Shown piece by piece: positions 9,991 to 18,552 of a stretch of DNA of 64,000 bases. Source of the stretch: Fodinibius salsisoli (GTDB taxonomy: Bacteria > Bacteroidota > Rhodothermia > Balneolales > Balneolaceae); NCBI RefSeq assembly GCF_026229185.1, contig NZ_JAGGJA010000009.1, positions 62,001-126,000 on the forward strand. Reading direction: 5' to 3'. The translations under genes were made by a program, and so were the position numbers. Under the pieces are notes generated by a model that was given only the letters and a program-made list of their open reading frames with translations, had not been told where the DNA came from and made no database searches. The stretch's first letter is position 1. Each line of letters opens with the position of its first letter.

Positions 9991-11364
9991 ATGAGGTCAT
10001 TCGTCCAGTGGTACACGATAATAGCAGGCTTTTTGGTATTGGTGATATCATCAGCATGCGAACAGAAGCAGGCTGATTCAAGCCTAAATTTGCTTTTTCA
10101 ACAAAAAAAGATTGCTGCTGAGATTGATAGCGTACTCAATGATCAATATCAGCTGTGGTATCCCCGGACGGTTGACGAGGAATATGGCGGTTTTCTAAGC
10201 CAGTTTAGCCGTGACTGGCAGCTTTCGGGTTCTCAAGACAAATTTATTGTCACCCAGGCGCGGCATGTATGGTCCAGCTCTAAAGTTGCCCGCCATGATA
10301 GCACACACAAAGATTTCGTACAATACGGACAGCATGGTTTTGAGTTTCTGCAAAATATAATGTGGGATAAGGAGTACGGCGGATTTTATGATCTTGTGAG
10401 TAGAGATGGCAAGGTGCTGCCTGATGAGGCCGGCAACATCCGGAAGCAGCTATATGGCAATGCGTTTGCCATTTATGGATTGGCCTCGTACTACGAAGTG
10501 TCTCAAAATAAAGAAGCCCTGGACTTGGCTAAAAAGGCGTTTAACTGGCTTGAAAAAGGATCTTATGATAAGCAGCATGGAGGCTATTTTAATAGTCTTA
10601 CACGCGAAGGTCAGCCTTATGAATCCGGGCTTGCCAAAGATTACAACAGCGGGATCCATATCCTGGAAGCGTTGGCTGAGCTGTACCAGGTATGGCCCGA
10701 CAGCGTTGTGCGAGACCGGCTCTATGAGATGTTCAGGATTGTACGCGATTCCATTGTGACGGACCAAGGATATATGAACCTGTATTTTCGCGCTGATTGG
10801 CAGCCGGTGACGTATGAAGATTCATCCCGCACGCTGCAGCAGGAAAATCAAGACATCGACCATATTACCTTTGGGCACGATATTGAGACAGCTTTCTTGT
10901 TACTGGAGGCCGCGCATGCCCTGGGTTTTGAGGCAGATTCTACTCTATCGAAGGCCAAGAAAATGGTCGATCATACCATTGAGCATGCTTGGGATCATGA
11001 GGACGGAGGCATATATGATTATGGCTATTACTTCCAGGGCGATGATAGCCTGACGGTGACTTCAACATCCAAAGAGTGGTGGTCACAGGTAGAAGCCCTG
11101 CATTCCCTGTTGATTATGGCCCGGTATTTTCCCGATGATCCGCATAACTATTTCGATCTCTTTGCCAAACAGTGGGCCTATATTAAGGAATACATGCTCG
11201 ACCATGAATATGGCGGCTGGTACCGGAGCGGAATCGATGAAGACCCCGAAGTCCGGGGAGCGTCCAAGGCTTCGATCTGGAAAGGGAACTACCATACGGT
11301 ACGAGGATTGCTGAGATCGAAGGAGCTTCTGGAAACCATGATTCAAAACAGAAATTCAGAATAG
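9991..11364 (+). CDS. AGE-family (N-acylglucosamine/cellobiose 2-epimerase-like) lipoprotein
   Basis: An alpha/alpha-barrel sugar 2-epimerase or aldose-ketose isomerase of the AGE superfamily, about 457 residues. The ATG at 9991 gives a compact lipoprotein signal with ISSAC at Cys23; an in-frame TTG at 9970 is a possible earlier start. Conserved AGE features are RHVWSSSKVAR near the N-terminus, KQLYGNAFAIYGLA, HITFGHDIETAFLLLEA (about residue 289; catalytic His region), WWSQVEALHSLL and the C-terminal WKGNYHTVRG (about residue 431; second catalytic His). Most AGE enzymes are cytoplasmic, so a lipid-anchored version is unusual. Within this cluster it would interconvert a free hexose or oligosaccharide before oxidation. 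It ends 16 bases before the PQQ dehydrogenase gene. Confidence 0.85.
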   Translation: MRSFVQWYTIIAGFLVLVISSACEQKQADSSLNLLFQQKKIAAEIDSVLNDQYQLWYPRTVDEEYGGFLSQFSRDWQLSGSQDKFIVTQARHVWSSSKVARHDSTHKDFVQYGQHGFEFLQNIMWDKEYGGFYDLVSRDGKVLPDEAGNIRKQLYGNAFAIYGLASYYEVSQNKEALDLAKKAFNWLEKGSYDKQHGGYFNSLTREGQPYESGLAKDYNSGIHILEALAELYQVWPDSVVRDRLYEMFRIVRDSIVTDQGYMNLYFRADWQPVTYEDSSRTLQQENQDIDHITFGHDIETAFLLLEAAHALGFEADSTLSKAKKMVDHTIEHAWDHEDGGIYDYGYYFQGDDSLTVTSTSKEWWSQVEALHSLLIMARYFPDDPHNYFDLFAKQWAYIKEYMLDHEYGGWYRSGIDEDPEVRGASKASIWKGNYHTVRGLLRSKELLETMIQNRNSE

Positions 11365-11380
11365 AGTTGTCTGTCCGTCT

Positions 11381-13552
11381 ATGAAAATTGTTGATTTCTG
11401 CCGGGGGAACGTAAAGTCTTATGCTTTTCCCGGATGTATTGCGGTTCTTTTACTGCTATTACTGATCGGATGCCAATCCGGGGAGGATCGGAATTGGGCA
11501 ACATATAAAAGTGATGCCGCCAGTTCCAGCTATTCTGCGCTCAGGCAGATCGATAAACAGAATGTAGACCAGCTGCAGGTGGCCTGGAAATACGAGGTCG
11601 GAGATGCCGAAGAAGAGGCTTATTCGACTATTGAAACGAATCCCCTGGTCGTCGATGATGTGCTTTACGGGGCGTCTCCCTTTCTGAAAGTCTTTGCCTT
11701 GGATGCAGCAACAGGAGAAGAGTTGTGGCGCTTTGATCCTTTTGAGGGCGAACGTGCCAGTGGTTACATGCGATCGGTTGTGTACTGGGAAGACGGTAGT
11801 GACCAGCGGATACTGTTCTCAGCAGGCACCAACCTTTATGCACTGGATGCTTCCACCGGCGAACTGATAACAGACTTTGGGAATCAGGGAAAAGTGGATT
11901 TAAATGTTGGGCTTGGGAGAAATCCGGATGAAATTTCCGTCAAAGCGTCTTCACCCGGCATTATCCACAACGATCTGCTTATTATGGGGTCCGCTGTGGG
12001 AGAGGGATACAATGCTGCACCCGGACACATCCGCGCGTACAATGTTCGGACAGGAGAAATTAAGTGGACGTTTCATACCATCCCACAGCCCGGAAAACCC
12101 GGCGCGGAAACATGGGCCGGCGGGGCCCCTGATTCGCTTCAGAACCGTGGAGGGGTGAATAGCTGGGCCGGAATGAGCCTGGATACGGAACGAGGTATTG
12201 TGTATATCCCGCTGGGTTCGCCAGTCTATGATTTTTACGGCGGAGATCGAAAGGGAAAGAATCTGTATGGTAACTCCCTGTTGGCTTTGAATGCTACATC
12301 AGGGGAATACATTTGGCACTACCAGACTGTTCATCATGATTTATGGGATTATGATTTGCCGGCGCCTCCAAATCTGGTAACAGTAGAACACGATGGCAGG
12401 GAGATCGATGCCGTAGCCCAGGTAACCAAAACGGGTTTTACATTTGTATTTAATAGAGAAACGGGCGAGCCCCTTTTTCCCATTGAAGAAAAGCCGTTCC
12501 CTGCATCCAGTATTGCATCTGAGCAGACATGGCCAACACAACCAATTCCAACTAAACCTGAGCCTTTCGTTCGGCAGGGGCTCCATAAGGAAGATATTAC
12601 AACCAGAACGCCGGAAGCCCATGATTCTGTTCAGGCTAAGCTGCAAACCTATCGCAACGAAGGACTTTTTACTCCGCCCGATCCCAAAGGAACGGTGCTG
12701 TTTCCCAGTACTCGGGGAGGAGCTAACTGGGGAGGGGCCGCATATGATCCGGAATCGGGTTTTCTCTTCATCAATGCTAATGAGACCCCCGAAATTACTA
12801 CAGTCAAGCAGGTGAAACGAGAACCAGCACCCGGCAAGTCGCTTTTTGATCGGGGTAAAAACTTCTACCTGCAAAACTGTGCTACTTGCCACGGAGGGGA
12901 CCTCGAGGGGCAGCATCCTATTTACCCACCATTGACCAATATTGCAGAGCAGCGGTCGGAGGAAGAAGTGATAGAAGTAATAGAGCAGGGCGGAGGCATG
13001 ATGCCGGCTTTTACCAATATTTCGGATGCCGAAAAAGAGGCAATTATTACGTTCTTATACAAACAAGGAGAAAATGCCCGTGCTGATAAAGAGGGCGTTC
13101 ATCAGCGAGTAGCTGAAAGCGAAAATGAAGGCCGATATATTAATTTAACCGCCTACAGCCGCTTGGAGGATCCCGATGGATTCCCGGGGGTTACTCCACC
13201 TTGGGGAACATTGAATGCCATCAACTTAAATACCGGAGAAATTGCGTGGCGTATTCCACTGGGGACGGAACCTAAATTGGAAACTAAAAATCCTACAGGA
13301 TTAGAAAGCTGGGGCGGGCCCATCGCTACAGCGGGTGGGTTGGTCTTCATCGGGGGGACTAAAGACAAGAAGTTTCGTGCTTTTGATAAGGATAGCGGTG
13401 AGCTGCTCTGGGAAACCACACTGCCAACGGGAGGTTTTGCAACTCCTTCAACCTATATGAGCAATGACAAACAGTACGTTGTGATAGCCGTGGGAGGAGG
13501 CAGAGGAACAAGGCCCGATGATTACTATGTGGCCTTTACGCTGCCCGATTAA
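11381..13552 (+). CDS. PQQ-dependent dehydrogenase lipoprotein with inserted cytochrome c domain
   Basis: A quinoprotein aldose/alcohol dehydrogenase-like eight-bladed propeller, 723 residues. A lipobox LLIGC follows the hydrophobic signal. Propeller text starts NWATYKSDAASSSYSALRQI and repeats W-rich, DAATGELLWRF-type blade motifs. A mono-haem cytochrome c domain is inserted near residues 485-565, with NCATCHGG (Cys500, Cys503, His504) and a distal Met in GGMMPAF (about residue 540). After it the propeller resumes (PPWGTLNAINLNTGEIAW). Membrane quinoprotein glucose dehydrogenases oxidise sugars to lactones; here the inserted haem would pass electrons on internally. The neighbouring lactonase supports lactone formation. 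No PQQ biosynthesis gene is seen in the window. Confidence 0.87.
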   Translation: MKIVDFCRGNVKSYAFPGCIAVLLLLLLIGCQSGEDRNWATYKSDAASSSYSALRQIDKQNVDQLQVAWKYEVGDAEEEAYSTIETNPLVVDDVLYGASPFLKVFALDAATGEELWRFDPFEGERASGYMRSVVYWEDGSDQRILFSAGTNLYALDASTGELITDFGNQGKVDLNVGLGRNPDEISVKASSPGIIHNDLLIMGSAVGEGYNAAPGHIRAYNVRTGEIKWTFHTIPQPGKPGAETWAGGAPDSLQNRGGVNSWAGMSLDTERGIVYIPLGSPVYDFYGGDRKGKNLYGNSLLALNATSGEYIWHYQTVHHDLWDYDLPAPPNLVTVEHDGREIDAVAQVTKTGFTFVFNRETGEPLFPIEEKPFPASSIASEQTWPTQPIPTKPEPFVRQGLHKEDITTRTPEAHDSVQAKLQTYRNEGLFTPPDPKGTVLFPSTRGGANWGGAAYDPESGFLFINANETPEITTVKQVKREPAPGKSLFDRGKNFYLQNCATCHGGDLEGQHPIYPPLTNIAEQRSEEEVIEVIEQGGGMMPAFTNISDAEKEAIITFLYKQGENARADKEGVHQRVAESENEGRYINLTAYSRLEDPDGFPGVTPPWGTLNAINLNTGEIAWRIPLGTEPKLETKNPTGLESWGGPIATAGGLVFIGGTKDKKFRAFDKDSGELLWETTLPTGGFATPSTYMSNDKQYVVIAVGGGRGTRPDDYYVAFTLPD

Positions 13553-13606
13553 AGCTGAAGAACAGGTCAATGACCAGCATTTGTTAACCTTAAATACTAT
13601 ACCAAT

Positions 13607-14599
13607 ATGAAAAAGCTCACATTTGTTTCTTTATCTATACTGGCCGTCTTGCTTATAATGACAGGATGTAGTGAGAAGTCGGAACAAAAACCCCAAGAGC
13701 AACAAAAAGTATCTGCCTCAGAGGCAGGGCACCATCCGGAAGCTATTGTCTCTCCTGGGGCTGCTCTGACAAAGGTAACGGGCGATTATATTTTTGATAC
13801 TGCCGGCTCCCCGCTTTTTATGGACGGGCGGCTCTATTTTACCAATAATAATTTTGATCAGCCGGAGGTCAGCCGCACGCTGCGCCAAAATCCGGATGGC
13901 TCGATTGATACCCTGGCCATGGATAATGGCGTGACCACAACCCTGCAAGCCAGCGGAAAAGGAACCATCTATGCCTGCCAGATGCTGGGTCATAAGGTGG
14001 TGGAGCTGGATACCGATGGACAAATAATCAATACCGTGGCGGCGAAATATAACGGAACACGCATTGACGGGCCGAATGATATCGTCGTGGACCAAAAGGG
14101 AGGGTTGTATTTTAGTGATTCACAGTTTATCGCAGGAGGCCAGAAGATGCAGGAAACTCCAGCAGTCTACTATGTAAATGAGGAAGGAGAACTAAGCAGG
14201 GTTATTGATGATATTCCCTTTCCCAACGGAATGGCGCTGTCACCGGAGGGAACGACGCTGTATGTAGCGAACACGCAAGGCGGTCATCTTCTGGCCTATG
14301 ATGTGAGGGAAGATGGAACCGTCCATAATAAACGGGATTTTGGAGCACTTAAGCTCGCTGAAGGGGAAGAAGAAAGCGGGGCTGACGGCATGGCGGTGGA
14401 TACGGAGGGTAATGTGTATGTGGCGACGACCAAAGGAGTTGGAGTACAGATTTTTAATCCACAGGGGAAGTATCTGGGCAACATAGAGACACCGACTCCT
14501 TCGAACAACGTGAGTTTTGGAGGCAATAATAATCAAATATTGTATATTACTGCCCAAGACGGTATCTACAGTATTCCGGTACAAATAAAGGGGTTGTGA
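13607..14599 (+). CDS. SMP-30/gluconolactonase-like lipoprotein
   Basis: A six-bladed propeller lactonase of the SMP-30/gluconolactonase/LRE family, 330 residues. The lipobox is LLIMTGC after a short basic N-terminus. Metal-site motifs are visible: GPNDIVVDQKGGLYFSDS (about residues 154-172, Asn ligand), PNGMALSPEGTTLYVANT (about 206-223) and ADGMAVDTEGNVYVATT (about 260-276, Asp ligand), ending with SNNVSFGG. It would hydrolyse aldonolactones made by the PQQ dehydrogenase encoded 54 bases upstream, outside the cytoplasm. The pairing of oxidase and lactonase is a standard functional couple. The next gene begins 7 bases after its stop, so they are almost certainly co-transcribed. Confidence 0.86.
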   Translation: MKKLTFVSLSILAVLLIMTGCSEKSEQKPQEQQKVSASEAGHHPEAIVSPGAALTKVTGDYIFDTAGSPLFMDGRLYFTNNNFDQPEVSRTLRQNPDGSIDTLAMDNGVTTTLQASGKGTIYACQMLGHKVVELDTDGQIINTVAAKYNGTRIDGPNDIVVDQKGGLYFSDSQFIAGGQKMQETPAVYYVNEEGELSRVIDDIPFPNGMALSPEGTTLYVANTQGGHLLAYDVREDGTVHNKRDFGALKLAEGEEESGADGMAVDTEGNVYVATTKGVGVQIFNPQGKYLGNIETPTPSNNVSFGGNNNQILYITAQDGIYSIPVQIKGL

Positions 14600-14606
14600 T
14601 GATTTT

Positions 14607-15752
14607 ATGGTAACATTCCTGCACACACTGGACAAACCAAGTCTATCAACAGCTTTTGTCATTTGGATGAGCCTTTTGTTAGGTGCTCCAAGCCTGATCT
14701 ACGGTCAGGAAAAAAGCCGTAACTTTCCAGTTCCACAAACACCTTTTGCTCCCCAAGAATATGTGGTTTATCAGACCCGAGACTCAATAACAATCGATGG
14801 GAAAATGGATGAAGCTTCGTGGCAGCAGGCAAAATGGACAGATTCCTTTGTAAAAGCAGCGAGCAAAGGAAATGTTATGCCAGAATATGCGACCAAAGTA
14901 AAGGTACTTTGGGATGAGGACTATTTATATGTGGGAGCTTACCTGGAAGATCCCCACCTGTGGAGCACGATGCATGAACGGGATATGCCGCTACATTTGG
15001 CCAATGCGTTTGAGATATTTATCGATCCTGATAAAGACACCTACAACTATATTGAGCTTCAAATCAATGCGTTGGGCACCATCTGGGACCTCTATCTGTC
15101 CAGACCCTACCGGGATGGCGGACAAGGGATAAGCGACTACAATCTGTTGAATTATCATTCCGCCGTGCATCTGGATGGAACTATCAACGAGCCGGGCCCA
15201 GAGGATGAAGGCTGGTCGCTCGAGTATGCCATCCCTATCCCGTCGATTTTGGCATTGGATACGGACAAGCAGTCTTTATCTGATGGCGACCAGTGGAAAG
15301 TGAACTTTCAGCGAGCACAACGACGGTTAGAAGTTACAGATGGAGAATATCAGCTTGCCCAAGATCCCACAACCAACAAACCTTATCCCCCGGATTACTC
15401 CGTATGGTCGCCCCAGGGCATTATAAATATTCACTATCCCGAAATGTGGGGATTGCTACAGTTTTCAGAAGCAACAGTGGGCGACGACGAGGTGCCGTTT
15501 GAAGCGGATCCGGGGCAGCCGTATAAATGGTTATTACGACAACTTTATTATGAGATGAAGGAATTTCAATCATACCATGGCTATTTTCCCAATAATATCC
15601 AGGCCCTGAATATTAAAGATCCATTGTGGGCTGAATATCAAGATCGTATTATGGTAGAAACAACCCGGTCGCTCTTTCAAATAACGCTTATGATTAAGGA
15701 AAGCGAAACGGTTTGGCATATCAACCATTTGGGTAGAATTTGGAGCAATTAA
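14607..15752 (+). CDS. Secreted carbohydrate-binding family 9-like protein
   Basis: A 381-residue exported protein with a CBM9-like domain, as found in xylanases and in stand-alone binding proteins. A signal peptide (hydrophobic residues about 14-32, cleavage after LIYGQ or so) precedes the domain. The domain signature is ITIDGKMDEASWQQAKWTDSF (21 residues shown in two parts: ITIDGKMDEASW and QQAKWTDSF), then VKVLWDEDYLYVGAYLEDP, NAFEIFIDPD and WSLEYAIP. No catalytic motif is apparent. It is the last clear gene of the sugar-acid cluster and may bind the sugar or glycan feeding the pathway. The start at 14607 lies only 7 bases after the lactonase stop. Confidence 0.8.
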   Translation: MVTFLHTLDKPSLSTAFVIWMSLLLGAPSLIYGQEKSRNFPVPQTPFAPQEYVVYQTRDSITIDGKMDEASWQQAKWTDSFVKAASKGNVMPEYATKVKVLWDEDYLYVGAYLEDPHLWSTMHERDMPLHLANAFEIFIDPDKDTYNYIELQINALGTIWDLYLSRPYRDGGQGISDYNLLNYHSAVHLDGTINEPGPEDEGWSLEYAIPIPSILALDTDKQSLSDGDQWKVNFQRAQRRLEVTDGEYQLAQDPTTNKPYPPDYSVWSPQGIINIHYPEMWGLLQFSEATVGDDEVPFEADPGQPYKWLLRQLYYEMKEFQSYHGYFPNNIQALNIKDPLWAEYQDRIMVETTRSLFQITLMIKESETVWHINHLGRIWSN

Positions 15753-15757
15753 CACAG

Positions 15758-16069
15758 ATGATTACTCGCAAAATATTAATAGTTTTCGTCTGGTTAACGT
15801 TAGTCAGTCTCCCTGTTCACAAGTGGTTCCAGAGCGGGCAGATCGCGGTATTCAGCACGCTACCTGAACAGAAACGGAGAAAGAAATCTTGGGTAATTAA
15901 TTTATCTGAAAAATTGAGGATAAATGGGAATAAAAGCCAAAATCATGGCTTAAAAGTTGATTGTTATCTTTTTATTAGTAATTTGTTAAAAGGATTATTT
16001 GATAGAATAAAACCGGGATTTAAAGAACACATCCTAAGAGAAAAACGCCACTGTGGATTCTGCTCCTAA
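15758..16069 (+). CDS. Uncertain short ORF, possibly the remnant 5' end of an exported protein
   Basis: I do not recognise this 103-residue ORF. It starts 5 bases after the CBM9 gene with a signal-like sequence (MITRKILIVFVWLTLVSLPV). After about residue 45 the composition turns AT-rich and looks non-coding (many Lys, Asn and Ile), and it overlaps the start of the sigma-factor gene by 17 bases. It could be the stump of a truncated gene, or chance. No domain is visible. Confidence 0.25.
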   Translation: MITRKILIVFVWLTLVSLPVHKWFQSGQIAVFSTLPEQKRRKKSWVINLSEKLRINGNKSQNHGLKVDCYLFISNLLKGLFDRIKPGFKEHILREKRHCGFCS

Positions 16070-16625
16070 ATTTAATTCTTTGCCGACAGATAATACCCTC
16101 GTTGAGCAAATAAAGAATCATGATGAGGAAGCTTTTGAAAAGCTTTTCCGCAGGTATTATTCGGGCTTACACCGTTTTTTGTGGGGATATGTGAAGAACA
16201 ATCAAATCGCGGAAGACCTGGTTCAGGAAGTGTTTGTGAGAGTCTGGGAAAACAGGGATGCTTTAAATCCCAATGAAAAAATAAAGACCTACATTTATAA
16301 AGTGGGCCGGAATCTTGCCATAGATCATAGCCGTCACCAAAAAGTGGTTCGGGAGTGGGAAGAAGAAAAGAAAGCGCTCCATAGTATTCCCATCCTGGGG
16401 AAAAAAATCGATGATCGTCTCCACAAGAAATTGATGCTGAAAGAAGTGAAACAGGCTATCGAAGATCTTCCGGAAAAGCGTCGCCTGGTGTTTATGCTAA
16501 GTCGTTATGAAGGGATGACCTACAAAGAAATAGCTGAAAAACTTGATATATCCGTCAATACCGTTGATACACAGATTTGCAGAGCCCTCAAAACGCTTCG
16601 CGACAAATTCTCTTCTTTCCTGTAA
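16053..16625 (+). CDS. FecI-type ECF RNA polymerase sigma factor (orphan)
   Basis: A 190-residue sigma-70 family ECF factor of the Bacteroidota expansion type. Region 2 is visible as DEEAFEKLFRRYYSGLHRFLW and IAEDLVQEVFVRVWENRD (shown as separate pieces), and region 4 as RRLVFMLSRYEGMTYKEIAE with the helix-turn-helix LDISVNTVDTQICRALKTLR. The GTG at 16053 is the first start after an in-frame stop; a TTG at 16080 is an alternative. These factors normally sit directly before a fecR anti-sigma gene and a SusC/SusD operon, as at 36069 and 61686. Here the next gene is hsdM of a restriction island on the opposite strand, so its partner is missing or displaced. Confidence 0.88.
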   Translation: MDSAPKFNSLPTDNTLVEQIKNHDEEAFEKLFRRYYSGLHRFLWGYVKNNQIAEDLVQEVFVRVWENRDALNPNEKIKTYIYKVGRNLAIDHSRHQKVVREWEEEKKALHSIPILGKKIDDRLHKKLMLKEVKQAIEDLPEKRRLVFMLSRYEGMTYKEIAEKLDISVNTVDTQICRALKTLRDKFSSFL

Positions 16626-17015
16626 ATTGCTAAGCTAATAATAGCAACTTATCTGCACCTTTCGATAGCCTCGCTAAACTGCATCATATGCAGTGCAGTA
16701 GCGATATTCTCCAACCTTGATACAATGCCTATCGTAGTTAAGAATTCTGCTATCTGCATTTTGTATTGAATGTGTAATCTTAAATGGATATTCCATACAA
16801 AATATAAACGTTTTTAATAAAAACACCCCCTTATATAAACGATTTTTATAAAAAGTAATCAATTTTTGTAATATTGGTATCAATATAATTGGTAATCGAT
16901 ATTTGTAAATAATGCCCGAAAATAATCGATTTTCAGATACTGTAACCGTTTTTCGTAAATATACCCTTCCAGAAACCGATATGAAGCTGGCTGGGTATAG
17001 TGCATTGATACTTAT
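16626..17015. other. AT-rich intergenic region between the sigma gene and hsdM
   Basis: This 390-base gap lies between convergent genes and holds no convincing gene. Its right half (about 16803-16990) carries a degenerate repeated motif, listed separately. The sharp fall in GC marks a border of the restriction-modification island. Confidence 0.5.
16803..16990. repeat. Array of degenerate TAAYCGATTTTTGTAAATA-like motifs
   Basis: At least six related copies can be read on the plus strand, starting near 16803 (TATAAACGTTTTTAATAAA), 16834 (TATAAACGATTTTTATAAA), 16856 (TAATCAATTTTTGTAATA), 16893 (TAATCGATATTTGTAAATA), 16923 (TAATCGATTTTCAGATA) and 16943 (TAACCGTTTTTCGTAAATA). A partial seventh, AAACCGATATGAAG, begins near 16973. 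Spacing varies from 20 to 37 bases. This could be a multi-site binding region for a DNA-binding protein. It is not a CRISPR array, because spacing and repeats are irregular. Confidence 0.5.
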
Positions 17016-18491
17016 TTACTCGTCTAATTCATCCACAATCTGACGAAAGCTTTCTAATCCGGCTTCCAAATTTTCAACAATATCCCCGGCCAGTACCTCA
17101 GGCTCCGGCAAGTTTTCCAGATCAGTTAGACTGTCATCTTTAATCCAGGTGATATCCAAGCTGGTTTTATCCCGATCGATGATCTCTTCATACGTGTACT
17201 TTCGCCATCGGCCGTCCTCATTTTCTTCGTTCCAGGTTTCTTCTCTATTATGGCGCTGACCGGGCTTGTAGCATTCAATGAAATCTTTTAAATGCTCATA
17301 AGTCATCGGTTTACGCTTCAGCGTATGATGGACGTTGGTCCGATAATCATAAAACCATACTTCTTTCGTTTGGGCATCTTTAGAAGCCGGTTTGGCATCG
17401 AAGAATATCACATTTGCTTTGACACCGTTGGCATAAAAAATACCGGTCGGTAACCTTAAAATGGTATGCAGATCTGTTGTTTGTAACAATTTTTTGCGAA
17501 CGGTTTCACCGGAACCACCTTCAAATAAGACGTTATCAGGAACAACCACAGCAGCCTGACCGGTATTTTTAAGGATGCTCTTTATGTGTTGGACAAAATT
17601 AAGCTGCTTGTTGGAGCTGGTCGTCCAGAAATCCTGACGGTTATAGGTCAGTTTTTCTTTGCTTTGGGTACCGTCTTCGTTGGTGATGGTAATACTGCTT
17701 TTCTTACCGAAGGGCGGATTCGCCAGTACGTAATCAAAGCGGTCACCGGGATCAGAGATAAGGCTGTCTTCCCGTTCTATGGGCGGTTCGGATGTTAGAT
17801 CCCCAATGTTATGCAGGAAGAGATTCATTAAACACATCCGTGCGGTATTGGCCACAATCTCCCAGCCTTTGAAGGTATCATATTTTAAAAACTCTTTCTG
17901 CTCTTTATCCAGCTCGTAATTGTCGAGGATAAAATCATAGGAAGCCAGGAAAAATCCACCGGTCCCGCAAGCGGGATCTCCGATCGTTTTCATAGGCTCC
18001 GGTTGTACGCATTCCACCATAGCCTTGATAAGCGGACGGGGTGTAAAATATTGTCCAGCCCCGCTCTTGGTATCCTCAGCATTTTTCTCCAGCAGGCCTT
18101 CATAAATATCGCCCTTCACATCAGCCCCAAGCATCACCCAATCTTCGCCATCAATCATCTGGATAAGCTTATACAGCTTGGCCGGATCGGTAATCTTGTT
18201 TTGTGCTTTGACGAATATTTGCCCGATCATGCCTTCTCTTTTACCCAACTCCCGAAGCAGCGTAACATAATGCTGTTCAAGCTCTGAGCCGCTTTTCTCA
18301 GTGAGACTTTTCCAGTTATGTTCCTCGGGGATGTGGGTGTCTCTGTTGTAAGGCGGTTGGCTGTATTCCCAGGCCATTTTGAGAAAAAGCAGATAGGTAA
18401 TCTGTTCCAGGTAGTCCCCGTAGCCAACCCCATCATCTCTGAGGGTGTCGCAAAAATTCCAAACCTTCTGTACAATACCGTTCGTAGTCAT
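17016..18491 (-). CDS. hsdM: Type I restriction-modification DNA methyltransferase subunit M
   Basis: The N6-adenine methyltransferase subunit of a type I restriction-modification system, 491 residues. The SAM-binding motif I is DPACGTGGFFLASYD (about residues 171-185) and the catalytic motif IV is NPPFGKK (about 257-263). An HsdM N-terminal helical domain (VQKVWNFCDTLRDDG onward) and the usual GAGQYFTPRPLI stretch are present. It is last in the minus-strand island and separated from hsdS by a RAYT transposase gene and REP-like palindromes. It would form the M2S methylase, with HsdR added for restriction. Length is normal for the family and nothing suggests inactivation. Confidence 0.95.
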   Translation of the reverse strand: MTTNGIVQKVWNFCDTLRDDGVGYGDYLEQITYLLFLKMAWEYSQPPYNRDTHIPEEHNWKSLTEKSGSELEQHYVTLLRELGKREGMIGQIFVKAQNKITDPAKLYKLIQMIDGEDWVMLGADVKGDIYEGLLEKNAEDTKSGAGQYFTPRPLIKAMVECVQPEPMKTIGDPACGTGGFFLASYDFILDNYELDKEQKEFLKYDTFKGWEIVANTARMCLMNLFLHNIGDLTSEPPIEREDSLISDPGDRFDYVLANPPFGKKSSITITNEDGTQSKEKLTYNRQDFWTTSSNKQLNFVQHIKSILKNTGQAAVVVPDNVLFEGGSGETVRKKLLQTTDLHTILRLPTGIFYANGVKANVIFFDAKPASKDAQTKEVWFYDYRTNVHHTLKRKPMTYEHLKDFIECYKPGQRHNREETWNEENEDGRWRKYTYEEIIDRDKTSLDITWIKDDSLTDLENLPEPEVLAGDIVENLEAGLESFRQIVDELDE

Positions 18492-18523
18492 TTTATATTC
18501 AGATTTATAGATTTATTATTAAT

Positions 18524-18552
18524 GGATTGACACACGGGTCAATCTGTACTAA
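18524..18552. repeat. REP-like palindrome just downstream of the RAYT gene
   Basis: GATTGAC (18525-18531) and GTCAATC (18538-18544) enclose ACACGG, followed by TGTACTA. This pattern (arm, A-C-R-C-R-G, arm, YSTRCTA) matches the palindromes at 19286 and 19402. It abuts the stop codon of the transposase gene. Confidence 0.7.

Noticed and set aside
12341-12916. 191-residue minus-strand ORF
   Set aside because: It lies entirely inside the PQQ dehydrogenase gene, which has clear domains and a haem motif; the antisense frame shows no family features.
16803-16990. Possible CRISPR array
   Set aside because: Repeats are degenerate, spacing varies from 20 to 37 bases and there are no cas genes nearby.
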